64,000 nucleotides of DNA from Dyadobacter tibetensis Y620-1 (GTDB lineage Bacteria; Bacteroidota; Bacteroidia; Cytophagales; Spirosomataceae), in NCBI RefSeq assembly GCF_000566685.1, contig NZ_AZQN01000001.1, positions 770,443 through 834,442 of the forward strand, given 5' to 3'. This document shows positions 27,734 through 35,908 of the stretch, one piece after another. The notes under the pieces were generated by a model. The model was not told the origin of the DNA. It did no database searches and worked only from the letters and a program-made list of their open reading frames with translations. A program made the position numbers and the translations under genes. How positions within the stretch are numbered: the stretch's first letter is position 1; the number at the start of each line of letters is the position of its first letter.

Positions 27734-30577
27734 GTGCCCAAAAATCCGAATATCAAATCCGTTCTAATTATAGGTTCAGGTCCAATCATCATTGGTCAGG
27801 CATGTGAGTTTGACTATTCCGGCTCTCAAGCAGCCCGATCATTGCGTGAAGAAGGCATTGAAGTTGTACTGATCAACTCCAATCCGGCAACGATTATGAC
27901 CGACCCCATTAGTGCAGATCATGTTTATTTATTGCCCCTGGAGAAAAAATCTCTGGTAGAAATCCTGGAAAAACACCAGGCTATGGGCAGGCCCATCGAC
28001 GCAGTGCTCCCTACCATGGGTGGCCAAACAGCCCTTAACCTGGCTATCGACGCAGACAAGGCGGGAATTTGGAAAAAATACAATGTTGACATCATCGGGG
28101 TGGACATCAAAGCGATTGAGACCACCGAAGATCGGGAGAAGTTCCGATTAAAAATGATCGAACTAGGTGTAAATGTATGTAAGGGACGAACAGCTCGTTC
28201 ATTTTTGGAAGGAAAAGAAATCGCCCAAGAAATTGGGTTCCCACTGGTAATTCGCCCTTCTTATACCCTAGGAGGTACCGGTGGAGGCTTTGTACATACA
28301 GAAGCAGAATTTGATAAAGCCCTTAATAATGGACTTCATGCCTCCCCAGTTCATGAAGTACTGGTAGAGCAGAGCGCCCTAGGATGGAAAGAGTATGAGT
28401 TAGAGCTCCTTCGCGACAGCAAAGGAAATTTTATCATCATCTGTTCGATTGAGAATTTCGACCCAATGGGGGTTCATACCGGCGACAGCATCACGGTAGC
28501 TCCCGCCATGACGCTACCCGACACCTTGTATCAGCAAATGCGTGATTTGTCCAGAAAAATGATGGACGGAATCGGTAAGTTTGCCGGAGGATGTAACGTG
28601 CAGTTTTCGGTTAACCCGGCTGATGATCAAATAATTGCCATCGAAATTAATCCTCGGGTATCCCGTTCTTCGGCTCTGGCTTCCAAAGCCACCGGATATC
28701 CAATCGCCAAGATTGCAGCTAAAATGGCTATTGGCTACGATTTGGACGAGTTGATTAACCCCATTACCGGGACTACCTCTGCATTTTTCGAACCTTCCAT
28801 CGATTATGTGATCGTTAAGGTTCCTCGCTGGAATTTCGATAAATTCCAGGGATCCGACCGCAGCCTTGGCCTCCAGATGAAGTCGGTAGGTGAAGCGATG
28901 GGTATTGGCCGTAATTTCCAGGAGGCCCTACAGAAGGCCTGCCAGTCTCTAGAAATTCGCCGCAATGGTCTTGGTGCCGACGGTCGCGAACTAAGAGACC
29001 AGGAACAAATTAAGTATAGCCTGGAACATCCTAGCTGGGATCGTCTCTTCCATATATATGATGCCTTTAAAATTGGATTGTCATTTAAGACCATTCAGAA
29101 TCTTACCAAAATAGATCCTTGGTTCCTTCGTCAGATTGAAGAGCTAATAGAGCTGGAACACCAGATCGAAAAATTTGAGCTCGACGAGCTTCCTAAAGAC
29201 CTATTGCTCACGGCTAAACAAAAAGGTTATGCTGACCGTCAAATTGCGCATTTGCTTGGGACTAAGGAGAGTAAGGTGTACGATCGCCGCAAAGAACTAG
29301 GTATTAAGAGAATTTACAAATGTGTAGATACTTGTGCTGCCGAATTTGAAGCTAAAACTCCATATTATTACTCCACTTTTAATTCTTCCCAGGAAACGCC
29401 GGATAACGAATCGATCGTATCTGACCGGAAGAAAGTCGTAGTTTTGGGTTCCGGACCGAATCGCATTGGGCAAGGTATTGAGTTCGACTATTCTTGTGTA
29501 CATGGGGTACTCGCAGCCAAAGAATCGGGCTATGAGACAATCATGATCAATTGCAACCCTGAAACCGTTTCAACCGACCCTGATATCTCCGATAAGCTTT
29601 ATTTTGAACCTGTATTCTGGGAGCACGTTTTCGATATCATCGAACACGAGAAGCCTGAAGGAGTCATTGTTCAGCTCGGCGGTCAGACGGCCTTGAAAAT
29701 GGCCGAAAAGCTAGAAAAATATGGGGTTAAAATCATCGGAACCAGCTACGATTCATTAGACTGGGCCGAAGATCGCGGACGCTTCTCGTCTCTATTAGAA
29801 GAGCTGGAGATCCCCTACCCCAAGTTCGGTACGGTACGTACCTCCGATGCCGCGGTAGAGCTGTCTCGTAGCCTTGGGTTCCCTCTTTTGGTTCGTCCCA
29901 GCTACGTTTTGGGAGGACAAAGCATGAAAATTGTGATTAACGAGAAAGAGTTGGAACAGCATGTAGTGAAGATATTACATGATATCCCCGACAATAATAT
30001 CCTACTCGATCACTTCCTGGAAGGTGCATTGGAGGCAGAAGCCGACGCCATCTGCGATGGAGAAGATTCTTACATTATTGGAGTAATGGAGCATATCGAA
30101 CCGGCCGGGATCCACTCCGGAGACTCACATGCAGCGTTGCCACATTTCGACCTTACCGACGATGAAGTTCGCCAGATCGAAGATCATACCCGTAAGATCG
30201 CAAAGGCTATGAGTGTTAAGGGCTTGATCAATGTTCAATTCGCGATCAAGAATGGGGTAGTTTACGTAATTGAAGCGAATCCACGAGCGTCACGTACGGT
30301 TCCATTCATTTGCAAGGCATACCAGGAACCTTATGTAAATTATGCTACCAAGCTGATGCTAGGTGCTAAGAAAGTGTCTGATTTCACTTTTAACCCGGTG
30401 AAAAAAGGTTGGGCGATAAAAATACCAGTATTCTCCTTCAACAAGTTCCCTAATGTTAACAAGGAATTAGGGCCTGAGATGAAGTCGACAGGAGAAGCTA
30501 TTTACTTTATCGACGATCTCCAGGATGACTTTTTTCAGAAAATTTACGGTGAAAGAAACCTTTATCTGAGCCGGTAA
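27734..30577 (+). CDS. carB: Carbamoyl-phosphate synthase large subunit
   Basis: This 947-residue enzyme makes carbamoyl phosphate from bicarbonate, ammonia (delivered by CarA) and two ATP, for pyrimidine and arginine synthesis. Two homologous ATP-grasp halves are clear: GSGPIIIGQACEFDYSG near residue 13 and GSGPNRIGQGIEFDYSC near residue 575, each followed by IRPSYTLGGTGGG or VRPSYVLGGQSM. The start codon is GTG. The protein ends where the C-terminal MGS-like allosteric domain of the roughly 1070-residue E. coli enzyme would begin, so the usual UMP/ornithine-binding region is absent. A strong terminator follows. carA is not in the window. Confidence 0.96.
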   Translation: MPKNPNIKSVLIIGSGPIIIGQACEFDYSGSQAARSLREEGIEVVLINSNPATIMTDPISADHVYLLPLEKKSLVEILEKHQAMGRPIDAVLPTMGGQTALNLAIDADKAGIWKKYNVDIIGVDIKAIETTEDREKFRLKMIELGVNVCKGRTARSFLEGKEIAQEIGFPLVIRPSYTLGGTGGGFVHTEAEFDKALNNGLHASPVHEVLVEQSALGWKEYELELLRDSKGNFIIICSIENFDPMGVHTGDSITVAPAMTLPDTLYQQMRDLSRKMMDGIGKFAGGCNVQFSVNPADDQIIAIEINPRVSRSSALASKATGYPIAKIAAKMAIGYDLDELINPITGTTSAFFEPSIDYVIVKVPRWNFDKFQGSDRSLGLQMKSVGEAMGIGRNFQEALQKACQSLEIRRNGLGADGRELRDQEQIKYSLEHPSWDRLFHIYDAFKIGLSFKTIQNLTKIDPWFLRQIEELIELEHQIEKFELDELPKDLLLTAKQKGYADRQIAHLLGTKESKVYDRRKELGIKRIYKCVDTCAAEFEAKTPYYYSTFNSSQETPDNESIVSDRKKVVVLGSGPNRIGQGIEFDYSCVHGVLAAKESGYETIMINCNPETVSTDPDISDKLYFEPVFWEHVFDIIEHEKPEGVIVQLGGQTALKMAEKLEKYGVKIIGTSYDSLDWAEDRGRFSSLLEELEIPYPKFGTVRTSDAAVELSRSLGFPLLVRPSYVLGGQSMKIVINEKELEQHVVKILHDIPDNNILLDHFLEGALEAEADAICDGEDSYIIGVMEHIEPAGIHSGDSHAALPHFDLTDDEVRQIEDHTRKIAKAMSVKGLINVQFAIKNGVVYVIEANPRASRTVPFICKAYQEPYVNYATKLMLGAKKVSDFTFNPVKKGWAIKIPVFSFNKFPNVNKELGPEMKSTGEAIYFIDDLQDDFFQKIYGERNLYLSR

Positions 30578-30599
30578 TTTTTCATCATTATTAAATTTA

Positions 30600-30636
30600 A
30601 ATAACCCTGGAATCAAAAACCAGGGTTATTTTTTTG
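30600..30636 (+). terminator. Intrinsic terminator of carB
   Basis: AATAACCCTGG and CCAGGGTTATT form an 11-bp perfect stem with a nine-base loop, followed directly by a T-run (TTTTTT). It begins 23 bases after the carB stop codon. The stretch to 30814 holds no gene. Confidence 0.9.
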
Positions 30637-30814
30637 TCTTCACTTCCTCTACTTGGCCTTTTCAACCTCCCCTGGCCCCATTTTTATAGTTATATATACA
30701 GATTAATCCTGAGGCCGCCCGTTTCCCCCCTGCTCTCCCACTTTGTTTTTTACAATGATCACAACGGACTGAGTTTTCAAGCAGTTACCGAATTTGTGAA
30801 AAGTTTGAGAGTAG

Positions 30815-30830
30815 TGTGACAAAAGTTACT
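30815..30830 (+). promoter_or_regulatory. Crp/Fnr-like operator upstream of the TauE/SafE gene
   Basis: TGTGACAAAAGTTACT is a near-palindrome of the Crp/Fnr type. A -7-like box GACATTTG starts exactly 37 bases after the first base of the site (at 30852), which puts the site centre near -41, the class II activator position. The same motif at the same spacing precedes the MBL-rhodanese gene. Confidence 0.6.
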
Positions 30831-30880
30831 GTATTCAGATTTTCCAATGCGGACATTTGTATCATATTAAATATATACCC

Positions 30881-31678
30881 ATGGAAATAATAGGATACAT
30901 CGCTTCATTATTCATCGGAATTTCTCTTGGCCTTATAGGTGGGGGCGGTTCCATACTGACTGTACCCGTTTTGGTTTACTTATTAGGTGTCGACCCGGTA
31001 CAGGCTACGGCCTATTCTCTATTTATAGTAGGCCTCACCAGTCTTGTAGGAGCCTGGCCCAAATACCGGCAAGGATTGGTAGATACCAAAACAGCCATCA
31101 TCTTTGGCATTCCTGCCATTGCTGCAGTATATGCTACCCGGAAGTACCTCGTGCCTGCGATTCCCGACGCCTTATTCTCTGTCGGCCAATTTGAGGTAAG
31201 TAAGTCTATTTTCATTATGGTGCTTTTCGCTATTCTAATGCTCGCAGCCTCCGTATCTATGATCCGGGAGAAAAAAGAAGAATGTGTTGACTGTGAAGAG
31301 AATTTACAATACAATTATCCTATTATCCTTTTAGAAGGAATTCTAGTGGGCACACTCACCGGGCTGGTAGGCGCTGGCGGAGGATTTCTGATTATTCCAG
31401 CATTGGTGCTCCTAAGCAAACTGCCTATGAAGAAGGCCGTAGGAACCTCCTTACTGATAATAGGTGCCAAGTCTCTCATCGGTTTCACAGGCGACCTTTC
31501 GAATTCGCAAATGAACTGGATGTTATTGGGTAGCATCACCTTCTTAGCCATCATAGGCTTCTTTGCCGGCAATGCCCTTTCTAAAAAAGTATCTGCTCAG
31601 AAATTAAAGGGCGGGTTCGGATGGTTTGTCCTTGCAATGGGGCTATATATCATAGTAAAGGAGTTATTTCTTCATTAA
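30881..31678 (+). CDS. TauE/SafE family sulfite exporter-like permease
   Basis: This 265-residue polytopic membrane protein is a TauE/SafE permease. The two repeat motifs are GISLGLIGGGGSILTVPVLVYLLG and GTLTGLVGAGGGFLIIPALVLL. Members export sulfite or sulfoacetate-type anions. A CxxC-like pair (CVDCEE) lies in a cytoplasmic loop near residue 140. An upstream in-frame TTG (30857) overlaps the -7 box, so ATG 30881 is preferred. It heads the sulfur module but has its own promoter and its own Crp/Fnr-like site. A 151-bp gap follows. Confidence 0.9.
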   Translation: MEIIGYIASLFIGISLGLIGGGGSILTVPVLVYLLGVDPVQATAYSLFIVGLTSLVGAWPKYRQGLVDTKTAIIFGIPAIAAVYATRKYLVPAIPDALFSVGQFEVSKSIFIMVLFAILMLAASVSMIREKKEECVDCEENLQYNYPIILLEGILVGTLTGLVGAGGGFLIIPALVLLSKLPMKKAVGTSLLIIGAKSLIGFTGDLSNSQMNWMLLGSITFLAIIGFFAGNALSKKVSAQKLKGGFGWFVLAMGLYIIVKELFLH

Positions 31679-31740
31679 CAATAAATGGTCTCATTTTTTT
31701 AGAAGCATTTATTTTGAAAAAGTTTAAAAAAATCATCCCC

Positions 31741-31756
31741 TGTGACAAAAATCACC
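31741..31756 (+). promoter_or_regulatory. Crp/Fnr-like operator upstream of the MBL-rhodanese gene
   Basis: TGTGACAAAAATCACC fits TGTGA-N6-TCAC and shares its first ten bases with the site at 30815. A -7-like box CAACTTTG starts at 31778, again 37 bases after the first base of the site. Confidence 0.65.
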
Positions 31757-31829
31757 GAATGCCTGTTAGAAGTTTAACAACTTTGTAAAACATTACGATA
31801 ATTCTTAAAACCAAATACATACCATAGTC

Positions 31830-33251
31830 ATGCAAATAGAACAAATTTATACCGGATGTCTGGCACAAGGTGCTTACTACATCCAAAGCAATGGAGAAGC
31901 AGTCGTCATAGATCCCCTACGCGAAGTCGATCCATATATACAACGTGCCGAAAAAGATGGAGCCAAGATCAAGTACGTTTTAGAAACTCATTTTCACGCT
32001 GACTTTGTCTCTGGGCATATTGATCTGGCCAAAAAAACAGGAGCTCAAATTGTCTACGGTCCCACTGCCAAACCCGGATTTGACGCATTAGTTGCTACGG
32101 ATGGACAGGTACTCAAGGTCGGTGAGCTTAGCATTGAGGTGCTGCACACCCCTGGTCATACTATGGAGAGCTCTTGTTATCTGTTAAAGGATGCGACCGG
32201 GAAATCCCTCGGACTATTTACCGGTGACACCCTTTTTATTGGAGACGTAGGTCGTCCGGATTTAGCTCAGGAGGTGGTGGAAGACCTGACTCAGGAAAAG
32301 CTGGCCAGTCACCTCTACGACTCTTTAAGAAATAAAATTATGCCTTTAGAGGATGATATAATTGTGTATCCCGCTCACGGGGCTGGCAGTGCATGCGGAA
32401 AGAATATGAGTAAAGAGACGACCGATACGCTTGGAAATCAAAAGAAAACAAATTATGCCTTAAACCCCGATTTGACCAGAGAGGAGTTTATCAAAGAACT
32501 GACCGAGGGGTTAACCCCACCCCCGGCATATTTCCCAGAAAATGTAATGATGAATATCAAGGGTTACGAAAGTATTGATACCGTGTTAAAACGTGGGCGC
32601 CAGGCATTGGATCCTGAAGGTTTCGAAGCCGTAGCTAATGAAACCGGGGCCGTATTATTGGATACCCGTGATGCACAAACCTTTGCCAAAGGATTTATCC
32701 CTAACTCTATTAATATTGGGATAGACGGGGGCTTTGCACCTTGGGTAGGAGCGCTAATTCCTGATATCAAGCAGCAGATTCTGCTGATAACTGACAAAGG
32801 CCGCGAGGAAGAGGTGGTGACACGACTTGCAAGGGTGGGATATGACCATACCATCGGATTTTTATCCGGAGGATTTGAAGCTTGGCAAGAGGCTGGTAAG
32901 GAAATAGATCAGATAGAGTCCATCTCTGTCCAAGAAATGGCCAATCGTCTGGAGGCCGACCCGGAAGCAATGGTATTGGACGTTCGAAAGGAAAGTGAGT
33001 ATCAATCAGAACATGTGATAGATGCACAAAATGTACCTTTGGATTATATCAATGACCATTTGGCGGATATTAGTAAGGACAAAAAGTATTTTGTGCATTG
33101 CGCTGGTGGCTATCGCTCTATGATTTTCAATTCTATTTTAAAGGCGCGGGGCTTCGATAATCTCATTGATGTAAAAGGAGGTTTCTCAGCTATCAAGGAT
33201 TCTGAAACCGTTCCTGTAAGCAATTATGTATGTCCTAGCACATTGCTATAA
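31830..33251 (+). CDS. MBL-fold hydrolase with two rhodanese domains (persulfide dioxygenase-like)
   Basis: This 473-residue cytoplasmic protein starts with a metallo-beta-lactamase domain of the ETHE1 type (1-250): ETHFHADFVSGH at 52-63, HTPGHTMESSCYLL, FTGDTLFIGDVGRPDL and YPAHGAGSACG. The first rhodanese domain (about 255-355) has no active-site cysteine (LITDKGREEE). The second (about 365-473) has the active loop CAGGYRS with Cys424. Persulfide dioxygenases oxidise glutathione or bacillithiol persulfide to sulfite, and the fused rhodanese would load or pass on sulfane sulfur. Sulfite made here could leave through the TauE/SafE permease upstream. Confidence 0.92.
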   Translation: MQIEQIYTGCLAQGAYYIQSNGEAVVIDPLREVDPYIQRAEKDGAKIKYVLETHFHADFVSGHIDLAKKTGAQIVYGPTAKPGFDALVATDGQVLKVGELSIEVLHTPGHTMESSCYLLKDATGKSLGLFTGDTLFIGDVGRPDLAQEVVEDLTQEKLASHLYDSLRNKIMPLEDDIIVYPAHGAGSACGKNMSKETTDTLGNQKKTNYALNPDLTREEFIKELTEGLTPPPAYFPENVMMNIKGYESIDTVLKRGRQALDPEGFEAVANETGAVLLDTRDAQTFAKGFIPNSINIGIDGGFAPWVGALIPDIKQQILLITDKGREEEVVTRLARVGYDHTIGFLSGGFEAWQEAGKEIDQIESISVQEMANRLEADPEAMVLDVRKESEYQSEHVIDAQNVPLDYINDHLADISKDKKYFVHCAGGYRSMIFNSILKARGFDNLIDVKGGFSAIKDSETVPVSNYVCPSTLL

Positions 33252-33254
33252 ATA

Positions 33255-33310
33255 GGGCTTTACAGGCATGGACGTTCTTCATAACCAGTCCATGCCTGGT
33301 CATAGAGCCC
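33255..33310. other. Intercistronic hairpin between the MBL-rhodanese and rhodanese genes
   Basis: CAGGCATGGAC (33263-33273) and GTCCATGCCTG (33288-33298) form a perfect 11-bp stem, extended by GGGCT/AGCCC outside a small internal loop. No T-run follows, so it is more likely an mRNA-stability or processing element than a terminator. Confidence 0.5.
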
Positions 33311-33342
33311 CGACTAACCGATTTTTTAATTAACAAGAAATT

Positions 33343-33657
33343 ATGGGATTCTTAGATTCATTATTTAATAATAAAAAAGTTGACTACAAGCAGCTGGTCA
33401 AAGATGGAGCGGTCATTGTAGATGTGCGCTCCCCTCAGGAATATGCCTCCGGGCATATAACAGGGAGTATAAATATTCCTCTGACTAAAATTTCAACACA
33501 GGTTGATGCACTTAAGGAACGTTATCCCGTAATTATCACCTGCTGTGCGAGTGGAAACCGCAGTGGTATGGCCTTGGGAAGTCTTAATAAGGCCGGTATT
33601 GAAGCCTATAATGGAGGCTCCTGGAATAGTCTGAATAAAAAAATTAACGCCGTTTAA
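33343..33657 (+). CDS. Single-domain rhodanese sulfurtransferase
   Basis: This 104-residue cytoplasmic rhodanese has VDYKQLVKDGAVIVDVRSPQEYASGHI at the start and the active-site loop CASGNRS, with Cys68 as the persulfide carrier. It probably moves sulfane sulfur between the YeeE/YedE-type importer and the persulfide dioxygenase-like protein. It is followed by the transporter gene after three bases. Confidence 0.92.
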   Translation: MGFLDSLFNNKKVDYKQLVKDGAVIVDVRSPQEYASGHITGSINIPLTKISTQVDALKERYPVIITCCASGNRSGMALGSLNKAGIEAYNGGSWNSLNKKINAV

Positions 33658-33660
33658 GCC

Positions 33661-34224
33661 ATGCTAGACTTCTTAACAAAACCATGGCCTTGGTATATTT
33701 CAGGCCCAATCATCGGACTTACCGTTCCGGCTCTACTTCTTTTGGGCAATAAGTCTTTCGGCATTTCCTCCTCTTTACGCCATGTATGTGCCATGTGTGT
33801 GCCCGCCAAAATACCTTTTTTTCAATACGACTGGAAAAAAGAGGTATGGAATCTCTTTTTTGTTGGGGGTATATTCCTAGGAGGTGTAATTGCCGCTGTC
33901 TTCCTGGCCAATCCCCTCCCTGTAAAGATCGATCCGGTTCTTGCACAGGAACTAGCAGGATACGGAATTACTAACTTCGACTCTCTCATTCCCACACAAA
34001 TTATGAATTGGGAGCAACTTCTTACGCTAAAGGGGTTTTTATTGATCGTATTTGGAGGTTTTCTTGTAGGTTTCGGAACACGTTACGCAGGAGGTTGTAC
34101 CAGTGGTCACGCCATAATGGGCATTTCTAATCTACAACTTCCTTCACTGATTGCCACCATCTGTTTTATGATAGGCGGCTTTGTGATGTCCAACTGGATC
34201 CTCCCTATTATCTTATCGCTTTAA
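33661..34224 (+). CDS. YeeE/YedE-type sulfur transporter, first half-protein
   Basis: This 187-residue membrane protein has about four or five spans. The signature GFLVGFGTRYAGGCTSGHAIMGIS carries the conserved cysteine of the YeeE/YedE family, which moves thiosulfate or related sulfur species. CAMCVPAKIPFF near residue 43 has a second Cys pair. In E. coli YeeE the two halves are one chain; here the second half is the next gene. Confidence 0.9.
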   Translation: MLDFLTKPWPWYISGPIIGLTVPALLLLGNKSFGISSSLRHVCAMCVPAKIPFFQYDWKKEVWNLFFVGGIFLGGVIAAVFLANPLPVKIDPVLAQELAGYGITNFDSLIPTQIMNWEQLLTLKGFLLIVFGGFLVGFGTRYAGGCTSGHAIMGISNLQLPSLIATICFMIGGFVMSNWILPIILSL

Positions 34225-34256
34225 AAAATTGTATACCAAGTAATAGCAAAAAGCTT

Positions 34257-34757
34257 ATGAATACCCAGCAAACCCACCAGGAAGATCACACTCGCCGCCA
34301 CCTTGATGCCATGTGCGTCAACGAAAGCGCGCAAGCTCATCCCTGGTACTATAATTTGAAATATATGGCCGTGGGAATCGTTTTCGGCATTATTTTTGTA
34401 AAGTCAGAAGTAATAAGTTGGTTCCGTATACAGGAGATGTTCCACTTACAGTCCTTTCATATGTATGGCATCATCGGCAGTGCGATCATGGTTGGGATGC
34501 TTTCTATATTCCTGATAAAACGATTCGATATCCGAACCATACATGGAGAGAAGGTTTCTATTGCCGACAAAAAGTTTAATAAAGGTCAAATTTACGGGGG
34601 ATTGCTATTTGGTCTTGGCTGGGGCCTTACCGGTGCATGCCCGGGACCATTATTTGCTCAGATAGGAATAGGGGCCACAGTAGTTATTATCACCTTATTA
34701 AGTGCCATAGCGGGCACCTGGGTATATGGGCGTTTTCGCGACCATTTGCCCCACTAA
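34257..34757 (+). CDS. YeeE/YedE-type sulfur transporter, second half-protein (DUF6691)
   Basis: This 166-residue membrane protein has four spans. GGLLFGLGWGLTGACPGPLFAQIG is the conserved cysteine-containing motif of the partner half. The hydrophilic N-terminus (HTRRHLDAMCVNES) is short and His/Cys-containing. It lies 32 bp after the first half and nine bp before the DUF2490 gene. Paired half-transporters of this kind are known in other bacteria (PmpA/PmpB type). Confidence 0.88.
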   Translation: MNTQQTHQEDHTRRHLDAMCVNESAQAHPWYYNLKYMAVGIVFGIIFVKSEVISWFRIQEMFHLQSFHMYGIIGSAIMVGMLSIFLIKRFDIRTIHGEKVSIADKKFNKGQIYGGLLFGLGWGLTGACPGPLFAQIGIGATVVIITLLSAIAGTWVYGRFRDHLPH

Positions 34758-34766
34758 TTTTATTTA

Positions 34767-35483
34767 ATGAATACCATCAGATTATATACCTTACTTTTAA
34801 TTGTTCTGCACCAGGGCCTGGCCTATGGGCAGGACAACACCAGATATAATGCCTGGACCCGGCTCACGGTGCAAACGACACTCAACCCAAGGTTCATCCT
34901 AGATAATGAGATTCAACACCGGCGGCAAAATGATTTCGATAATAGAAATTTTTTTTCAAAAAATTTACTGACTTCTTACAGGAGCTGGATTCATTACCGA
35001 CCTTCCCGGAAAGTTCAACTCAGTCTTTCTCCCTTCGCATTTTTTAATCAGTATCCGTCCTACCGGCAGCCTGCCGATGGAAACAAAAGCAATCTACATG
35101 AACTTCGCTTCGCTGGAGCTTTCACACTACATCAACCCCTATTTTCCTCTCTATATTTATTCAGCAAAACTGGATTGGAATACCGAAGTTTTATCGATCA
35201 GACGGATAAACTTAGAGCCCGGGAAAGAATAGGCCTTAGCTATTCCTATAATAACTGGCAGGTGAGTATCTACGAGGAGTTATTACTGCATGTAGCAGGG
35301 GTGCCTATTTCCAATTTTTTTGATCAGAATAGATTATCTGCCTCTATTTCATTATCCCCAACGGACCGTCTTGGACTAGAGTTTGGCTATATTCATACGG
35401 ATAAACTTCCTGGTAAAAGTAGTTCACTCACTCAGGAAGAAAATTTGTTTTTAAACCTTTCCTATAAAATTGGAAAATTGTAA
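34767..35483 (+). CDS. DUF2490 family outer-membrane beta-barrel protein
   Basis: This 238-residue protein has a signal peptide (LYTLLLIVLHQGLAYG) followed by an antiparallel beta-barrel pattern (AWTRLTVQTTLNPRFILDNE, SYRSWIHYRPSRKVQLSLSPF, RERIGLSYSYNNWQVSIYEEL, GLEFGYIHTDKLPG). Function of the family is unknown. Its tight linkage to the sulfur transporter suggests an outer-membrane role for the same pathway, but that is inference. Confidence 0.85.
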   Translation: MNTIRLYTLLLIVLHQGLAYGQDNTRYNAWTRLTVQTTLNPRFILDNEIQHRRQNDFDNRNFFSKNLLTSYRSWIHYRPSRKVQLSLSPFAFFNQYPSYRQPADGNKSNLHELRFAGAFTLHQPLFSSLYLFSKTGLEYRSFIDQTDKLRARERIGLSYSYNNWQVSIYEELLLHVAGVPISNFFDQNRLSASISLSPTDRLGLEFGYIHTDKLPGKSSSLTQEENLFLNLSYKIGKL

Positions 35484-35908
35484 GGGAGGATAATTAAGCC
35501 ATCCAATTGAAAAAAAAGTATCTGGGATTTTAAGAAAACCCTCCTGTTATTATCTATATCGATCTGTGCTTTATTTGTTTACAATAATTTAACAAGTTTA
35601 TGCAGAATCGTCCAAATTCGCTCCATTAAACATTTCCTTGGTTCCGTCACCTGCATCAGCCTTCCCCTGCTATACGTCTTGCTTAGCATACCGATAAGGT
35701 ATTGATTTTCAAACAATACGTCACTTTGCATTAGCTTTCCTAAAAGACTGTCCCCTCAAATATATTTAAAACAACAGCATGGATAAATAGTAGTATATCC
35801 AGAAAGAATGCGTCAATAAATATTAACTTTTTGATAACTATAAAAGGAACTTCTTCCTTGTAATCAAAATTAATTTTGTCCTTTCCCTATTAGTTATACT
35901 ACTCATTT
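35484..35908. other. Intergenic region with a promoter-like box for the TonB receptor gene
   Basis: These 425 bp of AT-rich sequence hold no gene I recognise. TAATTTTG at 35871-35878 matches TAnnTTTG. TTC at 35851-35853 is a partial -33 at a spacing of 17. The ATG of the receptor is 31 bases past the box. Confidence 0.5.
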
